DNA from: an uncultured Cellulomonas sp.
GTDB taxonomy: Bacteria; Actinomycetota; Actinomycetes; Actinomycetales; Cellulomonadaceae
Reading direction: 5' to 3'
Length of the DNA: 64,000 nt
Assembly (NCBI RefSeq): GCF_947494015.1
Contig: NZ_CANLTL010000008.1
Span: forward strand, 124,001-188,000
The position numbers were made by a program, and so were the translations under genes. The notes beneath the pieces were generated by a model. The model was not told the origin of the DNA, did not search any database, and saw nothing but the letters and a program-made list of their open reading frames with translations. Below, in pieces: positions 9,413-19,923 of the stretch; the stretch's first letter is position 1, and every line of letters begins with the position of its first letter.

Positions 9413-9421
9413 TGCTAGACT
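9413..9421 (+). promoter_or_regulatory. Extended -10 promoter candidate for greA
   Basis: TGcTAGACT matches an extended -10 element (TGn plus TANNNT). It lies about 195 nt upstream of the greA start. No clear -35 is visible. The 278-nt gap between DUF4307 and greA contains no credible gene. Confidence 0.45.
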
Positions 9422-9616
9422 GGCCGATTCACCACCGACCGCGACCAGCACGGACCCAGGCCCGACCGGCTCGACACCCTCCTCCGCGGCGACCACCGAC
9501 GCGCCGTCGCACCGCTCCGGGCGGGGCGGTGCCCGCCGCCGTGCGAGCCGGGCCGGCCGGACCACGCCGCGCCGGACCGTGCCGACCGACCGATGCGCAT
9601 CGAGACAGGAGCGACC

Positions 9617-10102
9617 ATGACCGAGACGACTGCCGTCACCTGGCTCACCCAGGACGCCTACGACCGGCTGAAGGCCGAGCTCGAGGAGATGTCCGGCCCC
9701 CGCCGTGCGGAGATCGCCAGCCGCATCGCCGCGGCCCGCGACGAGGGCGACCTGAAGGAGAACGGCGGCTACCACGCCGCACGCGAGGAGCAGGGCAAGC
9801 TCGAGGCACGCATCCGCGAGCTGACCGAGAAGCTGCGCAACGTGCAGATCGGCACACCCGCCGACGACGGCGTCGTCGAGCCGGGCATGGTCGTGACCGC
9901 GGTCGTGGCCGGTGACGAGATGCGCTTCCTGCTCGGCTCGCGCGAGATCGCCGGCGACGCCGACATCGACGTGTACTCGCCGACGTCCCCGATGGGCGCC
10001 GCGATCATCGGGCGCGCCGCCGGCGACAAGGTGACCTACGCCGCGCCCAACGGGCGCGAGATCGCGGTCGAGATCGTCGACGCGACGCCCTTCACCGGCT
10101 GA
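9617..10102 (+). CDS. greA: Transcription elongation factor GreA
   Basis: A 161-residue factor that rescues backtracked RNA polymerase by stimulating transcript cleavage. The N-terminal coiled coil is followed by the C-terminal FKBP-like domain with SPTSPMGAAIIGRAAGD. The coiled-coil tip (about residues 41-47, in AARDEGDLKENGGYHAARE) carries the acidic pair needed for cleavage. The ATG 9617 start follows ACAGGAG. Length is normal for the family. It converges with ilvA. Confidence 0.96.
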   Translation: MTETTAVTWLTQDAYDRLKAELEEMSGPRRAEIASRIAAARDEGDLKENGGYHAAREEQGKLEARIRELTEKLRNVQIGTPADDGVVEPGMVVTAVVAGDEMRFLLGSREIAGDADIDVYSPTSPMGAAIIGRAAGDKVTYAAPNGREIAVEIVDATPFTG

Positions 10103-10208
10103 CCCTTCGCGCGGGCTCTCCGGCCGGGGCCGCAGCTCTCCACCCGGGATCGCCGCCACCGCAGCGGCCGCCCGCGGCCCACCGGCGGGGGCGGCGGCGG
10201 GCTGGTCG

Positions 10209-11426
10209 TCAGCCGCCCGCGACGCCGTACCCGGAGGCCCGCAGCTCGCGGACCACCTGCTCGCAGTGCTCGGGGCCCTTGGTCTCGAGCTGCACGTCGA
10301 CCTCCACCTGGTTCAGCGGCAGGTCGACGCCGGTCCGCAGGTGGGACACGTGCATGACGTTGCCGCCGCTCGCCGCCAGCTGGGCCAGCAGCCCGGCGAG
10401 CGATCCCGGGGTGTCGTCGACCCGCAGCCGCAGCTGCAGGTAGCGCCCCGCGGACGCCAGTCCGTGCCGGACGACGCGCAGCAGCACCAACGGATCGATG
10501 TTGCCCCCGGAGAGCACGGCCACGACCGGTCCGTCGAACGCGCCCGGATCGGCCATGATCGCGGCGACGGCGGCCGCACCGGACGGCTCGACGAGCAGCT
10601 TCGCCCGCTCGGCCACCAGCAGCAGCGCGCGGGACAGCTCGTCCTCGGTGACCGTACGCACCTCGGTGCCCGCGTCCTGGAGCACGGTGAACGGCACGAG
10701 GCCCGGCGTGCCCACGGCGATGCCGTCGGCCATGGTGATCATGCCCGCGGCCGGCAGCGGCTCGCCGGCGGCGAGGGACCGTGGATAGGCCGCCGCGCCG
10801 GCGGCCTGCACACCGATCACCCGCACGTCGGGGCGCAGCGCACCGACCGCAGTCACCACCCCGGCCGCCAGCCCGCCGCCGCCGACCGGCACGACCACGG
10901 TCCGCACCTCGGGCACCTGCTCGAGCACCTCCAGGCCGAGCGTGCCCTGCCCGGCGACCACGTCGGGGTGGTCGAAGGGGTGGATGAGCACGGCGCCGGT
11001 GCGGTTCGCCTCGGCGACGGCGGCCACGAGCGCCTCGTCGACCGAGGACCCGTGCAGGCGGACCTGCGCGCCGTACTCGCGGGTCGCGGCGATCTTGGGC
11101 AGCGCCGCGTCGACCGGCATGTAGACGACGGCGTCCACACCGAGCAGGCGGGCCGCCAGCGCGACGCCCTGCGCGTGGTTGCCGGCGCTGGCCGCGACCA
11201 CCCCGCGGGCACGCTCCGCGGCCGACAGCCGGGCCATCCGGACGTACGCCCCGCGAAGCTTGAACGAGCCGGCGCGCTGCAGGTTCTCGCACTTGAGCAG
11301 CACGGGGGTGCCCGCGATCGCCGTCAGCGCCCGGCTCTCCTCGACCGGGGTCACGCTCGCCACGCCGCGCAGCAGCGCCGCGGCGGCCCGCACGTCGTCG
11401 ACGGACACGGGCGGGCGGCCCGTCAC
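10209..11426 (-). CDS. ilvA: Threonine ammonia-lyase with C-terminal ACT domain
   Basis: A 405-residue fold-type II PLP enzyme that converts threonine to 2-oxobutyrate and ammonia for isoleucine synthesis. PLP lysine K56 is in GSFKLRGA, the glycine loop PVGGGGLAAG is present, and SGGNIDP follows. A single ACT-like regulatory domain occupies the last 75 or so residues (from RLRVDDTPGSLAG). The short form with one ACT domain is common in actinobacteria. The GTG 11426 start lies 14 nt after the AI-2E transporter stop, with no good ribosome site, so it may be coupled to that gene. Confidence 0.92.
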   Translation of the reverse strand: MTGRPPVSVDDVRAAAALLRGVASVTPVEESRALTAIAGTPVLLKCENLQRAGSFKLRGAYVRMARLSAAERARGVVAASAGNHAQGVALAARLLGVDAVVYMPVDAALPKIAATREYGAQVRLHGSSVDEALVAAVAEANRTGAVLIHPFDHPDVVAGQGTLGLEVLEQVPEVRTVVVPVGGGGLAAGVVTAVGALRPDVRVIGVQAAGAAAYPRSLAAGEPLPAAGMITMADGIAVGTPGLVPFTVLQDAGTEVRTVTEDELSRALLLVAERAKLLVEPSGAAAVAAIMADPGAFDGPVVAVLSGGNIDPLVLLRVVRHGLASAGRYLQLRLRVDDTPGSLAGLLAQLAASGGNVMHVSHLRTGVDLPLNQVEVDVQLETKGPEHCEQVVRELRASGYGVAGG

Positions 11427-11439
11427 GCGCGCGCCCGGG

Positions 11440-12576
11440 TCACGTCGCGACGCGCTCGGGGCCGGCGTCCACCGCCGGCGCGCGCAGCTCGAAGTGGTCG
11501 TCGGCGCCCAGCGCCGGGAACTTGTCGTGCCCGTGCAGGTACAGGATCACGGTGTTGAGCACCGCCGCCAGCGGGACCGCGAACAGCGCCCCGACGATGC
11601 CGGCGGCGAACGAGCCGGCCGCGACCGCGAGCAGGACGCCGACCGGGTGCAGCGACACGGCGTGGCCCATGAGCAGCGGCTGCAGGATGTGCCCCTCGAT
11701 CTGCTGGACGAGCAGCACGACGCCGAGCATGAGCAGCGCGACCACGGGCCCCTGGGCGACCAGCGCGACGAGGATCGCGACCACCCCGGTCAGGACGGCG
11801 CCGACGATCGGGATGAACGCGCCGACGAACACCAGCGCGGCCAGCGGCAGCGCGAGCGGCACCTGGAGCAGCAGCGCACCGATCCCGATGCCGACCGCGT
11901 CGACGAACGCGACCAGGATCTGCGTGCGCGTGTACGCGCCGAGCGTCACCAGCCCGCGGCGACCGGCCTGGTGCGCGGGACGGCGCGCCGCGCGCGGCAG
12001 CAGCGCCACGAGCCAGGACCAGATCCGCCCGCCGTCGTGCAGGAAGAAGAACGTGCAGAACAGCGCGATGAGCGCCCCCGCCGCGACGTGCCCGACCGTG
12101 GTGGTCACCGACAGCGCACCAGAGACGAGCGTGCTGGAGTTGGTGCTCGCCCAGTCCGACAGCTGCGCGGCGTAGTCGTCGAGCTGCACCGCGGTCAGGG
12201 CCAGCGGCCCCTCGGACAGCCAGTCGACGAGCTCGTCGAAGCCGGCCAGCGTCTGCGCGCGCAGCTCGCCGAAGCCCTCCGCGATCGAGGTGCCGGCCAC
12301 GGTGACCAGGCCGACGACGAACGCCACCAGGCCCAGCACGGCGATCGCGACCGCGAGCGCCCGCGGGAACCGGCCCACCTCGACGAGCAGGCGCACCAGC
12401 GGGGCCAGCAGCACGGCCAGCAGCAGGGCGATGGCGACCGAGACCACGAGCACCTTGAAGTACGCGAGCAGCCAGAACAGCAGCGCCAGCCCGGCCGCGA
12501 TCGCCACCAGCCGCCACGACCACGCGGCGGCCACCCGGACCGACACCGGGACGGCGTCGGCACCGGGGTCGTTCAC
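11440..12576 (-). CDS. AI-2E family transporter (PerM-type membrane protein)
   Basis: About 378 residues with the layout of this family: a paired N-terminal helix, a soluble insert at about residues 90-170, then five or six further helices. The [15 protein letters not shown] and [10 protein letters not shown] motifs are typical. Family members are reported as exporters of AI-2 or as ion antiporters; the substrate here is unknown. Its GTG start overlaps the metB stop as GTGA, so the two are probably co-translated. The gene precedes ilvA. Confidence 0.9.
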   Translation of the reverse strand: MNDPGADAVPVSVRVAAAWSWRLVAIAAGLALLFWLLAYFKVLVVSVAIALLLAVLLAPLVRLLVEVGRFPRALAVAIAVLGLVAFVVGLVTVAGTSIAEGFGELRAQTLAGFDELVDWLSEGPLALTAVQLDDYAAQLSDWASTNSSTLVSGALSVTTTVGHVAAGALIALFCTFFFLHDGGRIWSWLVALLPRAARRPAHQAGRRGLVTLGAYTRTQILVAFVDAVGIGIGALLLQVPLALPLAALVFVGAFIPIVGAVLTGVVAILVALVAQGPVVALLMLGVVLLVQQIEGHILQPLLMGHAVSLHPVGVLLAVAAGSFAAGIVGALFAVPLAAVLNTVILYLHGHDKFPALGADDHFELRAPAVDAGPERVAT

Positions 12577-13805
12577 CGCAGCGCCTGCGTGAGGTCCGCG
12601 ACCAGGTCGGCCAGGTCCTCGATGCCGACCGACAGGCGCACCAGGTCGTCCGGCACCTCCAGGGCGGTCCCCGCGACCGAGCCGTGCGTCATCTTGGCGG
12701 GGTGCTCGACCAGCGACTCGACGCCGCCGAGCGACTCCGCGAGGGTGAAGACGCGGGTCCGGTCGCAGACCGCGAGGGCGCTGTCGACGCTGCCGGTGCG
12801 GAACGAGATCATCCCGCCGAAGCCGCTCATCTGGCGCGCCGCGACGTCGTGCTGCTCGTGCGAGGCCAGGCCCGGGTAGATCACCTGGGTGACCTTGTCG
12901 TGGCCCTCGAGGAACTCGGCGATCGCCTGCGCGTTGGCGCAGTGCCGGTCCATCCGCACGCCCAGCGTCTTCAGCCCGCGCAGCGTGAGCCAGGAGTCGA
13001 ACGGCCCGGCGACCGCACCGGACGCGTTCTGGTGGAAGCCGACGGCGTCCGACAGCGACGTCGTCCCGGTCGGCCCCTGCATCCCGGCGGGCAGCTGAGC
13101 ACCGGCTCCCACGACCACCGCGCCGCCGACGACGTCGCTGTGACCACCGATGTACTTCGTGGTGGAGTGCACGACGACGTCGGCGCCAAGCTCGAGCGGG
13201 CGCTGCAGGTACGGCGTGGCGAACGTGTTGTCCACCACCAGGACGGCGCCCGCAGCCTGCGCGTGCCCGGCGATCGCCGCGATGTCGGCGATCCCGAGCA
13301 GCGGGTTGGTGGGTGTCTCGACCCAGACGACCTTGGTGCGGCCGGGCTGGATGGCCGCGAGCACCTCGTCGGTGTCGGACAGGTTGACCGGTGTGTGCTC
13401 GATCCCCCACGGCCCGAACACCCGGGCGATCAGCCGGTAGGTGCCGCCGTAGGCGTCGTCGGGCACGACGATGTGGTCGCCGGGGCGCAGCACCGCGCGC
13501 AGCAGCGTGTCCTCCGCGGCCAGGCCGGAGGAGAACGCGAAGCCGTGCGACCCGCCCTCGACCGAGGCCAGCGCGGCCTCGAGCGCGGTCCGGGTCGGGT
13601 TGCCCGAGCGGGAGTACTCGTACCCGCCACGCAGTCCGCCGACGCCGTCCTGCTTGTAGGTCGAGACCTGGTAGATGGGCGTCACGACCGCGCCGGTGGC
13701 CGCGTCGGCGTCCTGTCCGGCGTGGATGGCGCGGGTCGCGAACCCCGCGTCGGTCCACTCGTGGTCGGGCTGCGGGTCGTGGGGCGTCTGGGGTGTCGTG
13801 CTCAC
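12573..13805 (-). CDS. metB: Cystathionine gamma-synthase
   Basis: A 410-residue Cys/Met-metabolism PLP enzyme. PLP lysine K217 is in [12 protein letters not shown], and the YSRSGNPTR and SSGLAA motifs are present. It would join an activated homoserine ester to cysteine to form cystathionine. Some homologs are cystathionine gamma-lyases or use sulfide; the sequence alone does not decide. Its GTG 13805 lacks a Shine-Dalgarno site, and a TAGCCT hexamer ends only six bases upstream, which points to a leaderless message. cbs and a MalY-like lyase are nearby. Confidence 0.9.
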   Translation of the reverse strand: MSTTPQTPHDPQPDHEWTDAGFATRAIHAGQDADAATGAVVTPIYQVSTYKQDGVGGLRGGYEYSRSGNPTRTALEAALASVEGGSHGFAFSSGLAAEDTLLRAVLRPGDHIVVPDDAYGGTYRLIARVFGPWGIEHTPVNLSDTDEVLAAIQPGRTKVVWVETPTNPLLGIADIAAIAGHAQAAGAVLVVDNTFATPYLQRPLELGADVVVHSTTKYIGGHSDVVGGAVVVGAGAQLPAGMQGPTGTTSLSDAVGFHQNASGAVAGPFDSWLTLRGLKTLGVRMDRHCANAQAIAEFLEGHDKVTQVIYPGLASHEQHDVAARQMSGFGGMISFRTGSVDSALAVCDRTRVFTLAESLGGVESLVEHPAKMTHGSVAGTALEVPDDLVRLSVGIEDLADLVADLTQALR

Positions 13806-13811
13806 GTGCTC

Positions 13812-13817
13812 AGGCTA
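13812..13817 (-). promoter_or_regulatory. Candidate -10 of a leaderless metB promoter
   Basis: TAGCCT on the minus strand ends six bases before the metB GTG. A transcript starting at the normal distance from this -10 would begin at or next to the start codon. No ribosome-binding site lies in between. Confidence 0.5.
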
Positions 13818-13922
13818 CGGCGGGACGGCGGGAACACACGTCGGGGCGCGACGCGTTGGACCCACAGGCCCGCCGGCGGACGTCGTCGCTGCGGGCGCAC
13901 GCCACACGAGAGGGAGCCCGAC

Positions 13923-14585
13923 ATGTTCGGATCGTTGCTGCGGACCTCGATGGTCGACCCCGAGCGGGCCCTGAGGGGGCGCGACGGCTACGCCTACCCG
14001 ATCCCGGCGTCGCACACCGTGCTCGGCACCCCCCTGCAGGGGCCGTGGCCGGCCGGCACCGCCCAGCTGTACGTCGCGATGGGCTGCTTCTGGGGCGCCG
14101 AGCGCGCGATGTGGCAGCTGCCCGGCGTCGTGACGACCGCCGTCGGCTACCAGGGCGGGTACACGCCGTACCCGAGCTACGAGGAGACCTGCACCGGGAT
14201 GACCGGGCACACCGAGGCGGTCATGGTCGCCTACGACCCGCAGGTCCTCACGCACGAGGCGCTGCTGCGGGCGTTCTGGACGTCGCACGACCCGACCCAG
14301 GGCTACCGCCAGGGCAACGACCGGGGCACCCAGTACCGGTCGGCCGTGTACGTCACCACGCCCGAGCAGGAGGCCGCGACGGTCGCCTCGCGCGAGGCGT
14401 ACTCCGCCGAGCTGGCCAAGGCGGGCCTCGGGCCGATCACGACCGAGGTCCGGCCGGCGTCCGAGGCCGGCCCGTTCTACTACGCCGAGGCGTACCACCA
14501 GCAGTACCTGGACAAGAACCCGAACGGGTACTGCGGCCTGGGCGGCACGGGCGTGGACTGCCCCGTCGGCCTCACCGGCGTCTAG
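13923..14585 (+). CDS. msrA: Peptide methionine sulfoxide reductase A
   Basis: A 220-residue MsrA that reduces methionine-S-sulfoxide in proteins. The catalytic GCFWG motif is at about residue 57-61, GYQGGYTP follows, and the C-terminal [12 protein letters not shown] carries a likely recycling cysteine. The N-terminal 40 residues ([17 protein letters not shown]) are a common extension in longer MsrA proteins. ATG 13923 follows GAGAGGGAG. It is divergent from metB across about 117 nt and ends near a long palindrome. Confidence 0.94.
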   Translation: MFGSLLRTSMVDPERALRGRDGYAYPIPASHTVLGTPLQGPWPAGTAQLYVAMGCFWGAERAMWQLPGVVTTAVGYQGGYTPYPSYEETCTGMTGHTEAVMVAYDPQVLTHEALLRAFWTSHDPTQGYRQGNDRGTQYRSAVYVTTPEQEAATVASREAYSAELAKAGLGPITTEVRPASEAGPFYYAEAYHQQYLDKNPNGYCGLGGTGVDCPVGLTGV

Positions 14586-14610
14586 CCCCTCCCGCACCCC
14601 CACCCCCCCT

Positions 14611-14673
14611 CGCCGAGTGCGACGAAATCCACCGTTCCCGGGTCGGGAGCGGTGGATTTCGTCGCACTCGGCG
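14611..14673. repeat. 63-nt near-perfect palindrome between msrA and the FKBP gene
   Basis: Arms of 30 nt (14611-14640 and 14644-14673) are complementary apart from one T/G position that would pair as a wobble in RNA, with a 3-nt loop. The arm contains GACGAAATCCACC, which is AT-richer than its surroundings. It lies between convergent genes, so it could act as a bidirectional terminator. It has no T-tract, and its length and composition also fit a mobile palindromic repeat (REP/MITE-like). No second copy was seen in this window. Confidence 0.75.
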
Positions 14674-14768
14674 GGGGCGCGGGGGCGGGGGGCGCAGGGG
14701 CTCCCGGGCGGGGCGGCGGGGGCTCGCGGGCGCGAGGGCGGGGCAGGGGCGCCGCGGGCGGGGTCGGG

Positions 14769-15173
14769 TCAGTTGACGCCGACGACGTCGACGACGAACA
14801 CCAGGGTGTCGGTGCCCTTGATCCCGGCCTGCGGCATCCCGCGCGAGCCGTAGCCCTGGTGCGGCGGGATCGACAGCAGGACCCGGGAGCCGACCTGCTG
14901 GCCGACCAGCCCCTGGTCCCACCCGCCGATGACGGCGCCCACGCCGATCGGGAAGTTGATCGACGAGCCGCGGTCGTAGGAGTTGTCGAAGATCTGGCCG
15001 CCCCAGACCTGACCGAGGTAGTTGACGACGAGGTCGTCACCGGCCTCGACCAGCGGGCCGTCGCCGCGCGACAGCACGACGACCTCGAGCTCCTCGGGGG
15101 CAGGTCCGGCCGGGAAGGTCAGCTGCGGCTTGTCGCCGAACGATCCGGAGGCCTCGGGCAGCTGTGCGGTCAT
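14769..15173 (-). CDS. FKBP-type peptidyl-prolyl isomerase
   Basis: A 134-residue single-domain FKBP with no signal peptide, so probably cytoplasmic. The domain starts at about residue 40 (DDLVVNYLGQVWGGQIFDNSY) and includes IGGWDQGLVGQQVGSRV and the late LVFVVDVVGV strand. Aromatic and Asp residues of the active site are in place. ATG 15173 is preceded by GAGGAG. A perfect hairpin at 15195-15226 lies between it and the upstream cbs gene, so it may have its own promoter or be partly read through. Confidence 0.92.
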   Translation of the reverse strand: MTAQLPEASGSFGDKPQLTFPAGPAPEELEVVVLSRGDGPLVEAGDDLVVNYLGQVWGGQIFDNSYDRGSSINFPIGVGAVIGGWDQGLVGQQVGSRVLLSIPPHQGYGSRGMPQAGIKGTDTLVFVVDVVGVN

Positions 15174-15194
15174 GGAACGGTCTCCTCGGGCATC

Positions 15195-15226
15195 GGTTCG
15201 GTGGTGCCGTCCGGCACCACCGAACC
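15195..15226 (-). terminator. Perfect 14-bp hairpin after cbs
   Basis: The arms 15195-15208 and 15213-15226 are exact reverse complements around a GTCC loop. The hairpin lies 21 nt beyond the cbs stop and upstream of the FKBP gene. It is a probable terminator or attenuator between them. Confidence 0.6.
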
Positions 15227-15247
15227 ATCCTGCCCCGACCGGGCGGG

Positions 15248-16645
<1,398 letters not shown>

Positions 16646-16734
16646 CAGCGGACGGTCGCTTTCGGTGAGGGCGGGGACGACGGCGCCGCGGGTCCGGCGG
16701 GTGTGCGCCGGACGCCGGGGCGGCGGTCCATCGT

Positions 16735-16859
16735 ACGGGCCCGCCGCGCGCGGTCGCCGGACGGGCCCGCCGCGCGCGGTCGCCGGACGGGGCCGCCGGA
16801 CGCGACGAGGGGTGGCCGGACGCCGACGACGGGCCGCCCGACGCGACGAGGGGTGGCCG
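16735..16859. repeat. Tandem repeats upstream of cbs
   Basis: A 26-bp unit (beginning ACGGGCCCGCC) is repeated exactly at 16735-16760 and 16761-16786, with a degenerate third start at 16787. Next, a 19-bp unit ACGCGACGAGGGGTGGCCG occurs at 16800-16818 and again at 16841-16859. The second copy is the left arm of the hairpin at 16844-16881. The block has no gene and separates the Bax-inhibitor gene from cbs. Confidence 0.8.
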
Positions 16860-16881
16860 CGTGCGCGGCCACCCCTCGTCG
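16844..16881 (-). terminator. Perfect 17-bp hairpin after the Bax-inhibitor gene
   Basis: Arms 16844-16860 and 16865-16881 pair exactly around a GTGC loop. The hairpin lies 22 nt after the stop of the Bax-inhibitor-like gene and probably ends its transcript. Confidence 0.65.
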
Positions 16882-16902
16882 TGCGTTGCGTACCGGCGTG
16901 CG

Positions 16903-17766
16903 TCAGTCGCCGCCGCGCAGGATCGCGATCAGGCGCAGGAACTCCAGGTACATCCACACCAGCGTCACGACCAGGCCGAACGCCGCCGTCCACGCGAGCT
17001 TGGCCGGCGCGCCGCCCTCGACGCCACGCTTGATCGAGTCGAAGTCCACGATCAGCATCGCCGCGGCCAGGCCGACGGCGAACAGACCGACGACCATCCC
17101 CAGGCCGCCGCTGCGCAGCGGGCCGAACATGCCGTCACCACCGGCACCGAACAGGGCCATGCCCAGGTTGATCAGCGAGAAGACCAGGTAGCCACCCATC
17201 GCCACCAGCAGCCAGCGGGTGAACTTCGGGGTCACCCGGACCTTGCCGGAGCGGAACAGCACCAGGCACGCCGCGAAGGTGGCCATCGTGGCCAGCACCG
17301 CCTGCATCACGATGCCGGGCAGGTTCGCCGCGACCTCGATGTACCAGGAGATGCCGCCGAGGAACAGGCCCTCGGCCGCCGCGTACAGGACGATGAGCGC
17401 CGGGCTGGGGCTCTTCTTGAACGCGTTCACCAGCCCCAGGACGAAGCCAACGAGCGCACCGGCGATCGCGACCGGCATGCGCAGCGTGTCCGGGACGACG
17501 AACCACGCGAACGCGGCCGTCGCCGCCACGACGGCCAGCAGGCCGGCGGTCTTGACGATGACGTCGTCGTAGGTCATGCGGCCGGCCTGGGCGTTGGTCG
17601 CCGCCGGCGCGTTGTACATCTGGTCGAGGGTCGCGGCGTCGTAGCCGGCGGTCGCCGTCGGCCCGTACTGGGTGGTCGCACCGGGACGCGCGCCCCGGCC
17701 GCGCTGCTGCCGCGACCGCTGCGGGTCACGGAACACCGCGGTGTTCTCGAAGACGGGATTGCTCAT
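16903..17766 (-). CDS. Bax inhibitor-1/YccA family membrane protein
   Basis: A 287-residue membrane protein with seven predicted helices after a cytoplasmic N-terminal region of about 70 residues rich in Arg, Gly and Gln. The C-terminal LIVDFDSIKRGVEGGAP and MYLEFLRLIAILRGG match the UPF0005/YccA type in actinobacteria, including the acidic pair proposed as a pH sensor in bacterial BI-1. ATG 17766 follows AGGAGGAACGC. It stands alone between two hairpin-bearing gaps. Its function is not settled; a calcium leak channel role is known for relatives. Confidence 0.92.
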   Translation of the reverse strand: MSNPVFENTAVFRDPQRSRQQRGRGARPGATTQYGPTATAGYDAATLDQMYNAPAATNAQAGRMTYDDVIVKTAGLLAVVAATAAFAWFVVPDTLRMPVAIAGALVGFVLGLVNAFKKSPSPALIVLYAAAEGLFLGGISWYIEVAANLPGIVMQAVLATMATFAACLVLFRSGKVRVTPKFTRWLLVAMGGYLVFSLINLGMALFGAGGDGMFGPLRSGGLGMVVGLFAVGLAAAMLIVDFDSIKRGVEGGAPAKLAWTAAFGLVVTLVWMYLEFLRLIAILRGGD

Positions 17767-18128
17767 GCGTTCCTCCTGGTCACGGCGGCCGGTGGTCCCG
17801 TCCTGGGACCGGCGGGTGGTCGCTGGCCGCCACCTACCCTACGCAACGCCGGTGGGGCCGCCCGCGTTCCCGCCGAGGCCCGCCGGGCGGCGCTCATCCC
17901 CGGGTCGCACGTGTCCTCCTTCCGGCGTACCGCCGCGTCGGTGCGACATCGCCCTGCGGTGGGTCCCGGCCGCAGCGGCCGCCGCCCTAGCGTCGAGGTC
18001 GTGGCACCGGCCCAGGCCCCGGCCCAAGCGGGTCGGCCCGCCCGGCGCGACCCAGCAGCGCACCGACCAGCACCGCACCGACGCAGCACCGCACCGAAGC
18101 ACCAGCGCACCGACCGGAGGACGAGGAC
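17767..18128. other. Divergent promoter region, 362 nt
   Basis: No gene is visible. A TAGCGT hexamer at 17988-17993 could be the -10 for the rightward ABC operon, though no matching -35 is seen. From about 18056 to 18119 the DNA is C/A-rich with repeated CAGCACCGCACCGA-like units, which would form an unstructured leader ending in a GGAGGACGAGGAC ribosome site. Confidence 0.45.
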
Positions 18129-19070
18129 ATGATCGAGGCCCGTGGCCTGACCAAGCGATACGGCTCGAAGACGGCGGTGGACGACGTGACGTTCACCGTC
18201 CGGCCCGGGCAGGTGACCGGGTTCCTCGGCCCCAACGGCGCCGGGAAGTCGACGACCATGCGGATGGTCGTCGGGCTCGACCGCCCCACGCACGGGACGG
18301 TCACCGTCAACGGCCGGCCCTACGCCCAGCACCGCTCGCCCCTGCACGAGGTGGGGGCACTCCTCGACGCCAAGGCCGTGCACACCGGCCGGTCCGCCCT
18401 GCACCACCTGCAGGCGATGGCGGCCACCCACGGCATCGGCGCGGCCCGGGTCCACGAGGTGATCGCGATGACCGGCCTGGAGTCGGTCGCCCGCAAGCGA
18501 GTCGGCGGGTTCTCGCTCGGGATGGGCCAGCGGCTGGGCATCGCCTCGGCCCTGCTCGGCGACCCGCACACCCTGCTGCTGGACGAGCCGGTCAACGGGC
18601 TGGATCCCGAGGGGGTGCTGTGGGTGCGCACCCTGGTGCGGCACCTGGCCGCCGAGGGCCGCACCGTGTTCCTGTCGTCGCACCTCATGAGCGAGATGGC
18701 GCTGACGGCCGACCACCTCGTCGTCGTGGGACGCGGCCGGGTGGTGGCCGACGCACCGGTCGCCGAGATCATCGGCCGCGCCGGCGCGGTCCGCGTCCGG
18801 GTCCGGACCCCCCAGGCCGGCCGCCTGTCGCAGGCGCTCGCCCGCGGCGGGGTCGAGGTCACGTCGACCGGCCCGGACACGCTCGAGGTGTCCGGGACCA
18901 GTGCCGAGGAGGTCGGCGAGGCCGCCGCCGCAGCGGGCGTCGTCCTGCACGAGCTGACACCCGTGGCCCGCTCCCTCGAGGACGCCTACATGTCCCTGAC
19001 CGCCGACGAGGTCGAGTACCACTCGACCTCCGGCCCCGCGCTCGCACCCGCCCTCACCGAGAGGTCCTGA
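18129..19070 (+). CDS. ABC transporter ATP-binding protein (drug-export type)
   Basis: A 313-residue ATPase. Walker A is GPNGAGKST with K40, the signature is a variant SLGMGQRLGIA, and Walker B is LLLDEPVNGLDPEG. The C-terminal 90 residues form the accessory domain of DrrA-like exporter ATPases. It pairs with the permease that starts two nt after its stop, followed by a sensor kinase and regulator, so the four genes form one operon. Substrate is unknown; such modules often export antibiotics or lipids. Confidence 0.93.
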   Translation: MIEARGLTKRYGSKTAVDDVTFTVRPGQVTGFLGPNGAGKSTTMRMVVGLDRPTHGTVTVNGRPYAQHRSPLHEVGALLDAKAVHTGRSALHHLQAMAATHGIGAARVHEVIAMTGLESVARKRVGGFSLGMGQRLGIASALLGDPHTLLLDEPVNGLDPEGVLWVRTLVRHLAAEGRTVFLSSHLMSEMALTADHLVVVGRGRVVADAPVAEIIGRAGAVRVRVRTPQAGRLSQALARGGVEVTSTGPDTLEVSGTSAEEVGEAAAAAGVVLHELTPVARSLEDAYMSLTADEVEYHSTSGPALAPALTERS

Positions 19071-19072
19071 CC

Positions 19073-19921
19073 ATGACCACCGCCCTGACCGACACCCGAC
19101 GGCCGGCCAGCACCGGCCGCCCCGCACCCGGCGGCAGCGGGCTGACCTTCCCCCGCGTCGTCGCCTCCGAGTGGATCAAGCTGCGCACCCTGCGCTCGAC
19201 CGTGTGGACGCTGGTGGTGACCGTCGCGCTCATGGTCGGCGTCGCCCTGCTCGCCGCCTGGGGCTTCACCCAGGCCGCCGAGGACGGCGGCGGGTCGGCC
19301 GCCGGCGCCTTCGCCACGACGGTGGGGTCCAACGTGGCCCAGATGTCCATCGCCGTGCTCGGCGTGCTGATCATCACCGGCGAGTACACGACCGGCATGG
19401 TGCGGTCCACGTTCGCGGCCGTCCCGACCCGGCTGCCGGCCCTGGCCGCCAAGGCGCTGGTGCTGACCGCGACGATCCTCGTCGTCGGGCTGGTCAGCGT
19501 CGCGCTCGCCTACCTCGCGACCCTGCCGCTGCTCGCCGGCACCGGCCTGGAGATCGACCTGGGCGAGCCGGAGTCGCTGCGCATCCTGGTCGGCACCGCC
19601 CTGTACCTGACCGCGGTCGCCCTGCTCGCGTTCGCGTTCGGCGCCCTCATCCGCCACTCCGCCGGCGCGCTGGCCGCGGTGCTGGGACTTCTGCTGGTGG
19701 TCGAGCCGCTGTTCGGGAACATCCCGCTGGCCTTCTTCCGCGAGGTCAGCCCGTACCTGCCCTCCACCGCGGGCAGCCGCGTGATGATGCCCGACGAGTT
19801 CAACGCCGCCCTGGGTGGCGAGGCCGCGCTGGGGCCGTGGCAGGGTTACGGCGTGATGCTCGCGTGGGTGGCGGTCGTGCTGGCGATCGCGGCGGTCCTG
19901 CTGCGCCGGCGGGACGCCTGA
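19073..19921 (+). CDS. ABC-2 type exporter permease
   Basis: A 282-residue membrane protein with six predicted helices. A cytoplasmic N-terminus with FPRVVASEWIKLRTLRSTVWTL leads into helix 1, as in ABC-2/DUF3533-like permeases such as those of the EcsB and DrrB type. GEYTTGMVRSTFAAVPTR is a typical cytoplasmic loop that contacts the ATPase. The ATG start lies just two nt after the ATPase stop. It is followed two nt later by the kinase start. Confidence 0.92.
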   Translation: MTTALTDTRRPASTGRPAPGGSGLTFPRVVASEWIKLRTLRSTVWTLVVTVALMVGVALLAAWGFTQAAEDGGGSAAGAFATTVGSNVAQMSIAVLGVLIITGEYTTGMVRSTFAAVPTRLPALAAKALVLTATILVVGLVSVALAYLATLPLLAGTGLEIDLGEPESLRILVGTALYLTAVALLAFAFGALIRHSAGALAAVLGLLLVVEPLFGNIPLAFFREVSPYLPSTAGSRVMMPDEFNAALGGEAALGPWQGYGVMLAWVAVVLAIAAVLLRRRDA

Positions 19922-19923
19922 CG

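Noticed and set aside
10103-10208. Terminator between greA and ilvA
   Set aside because: Runs of CCGCC and GGCGG are present, but no single clean stem could be drawn.
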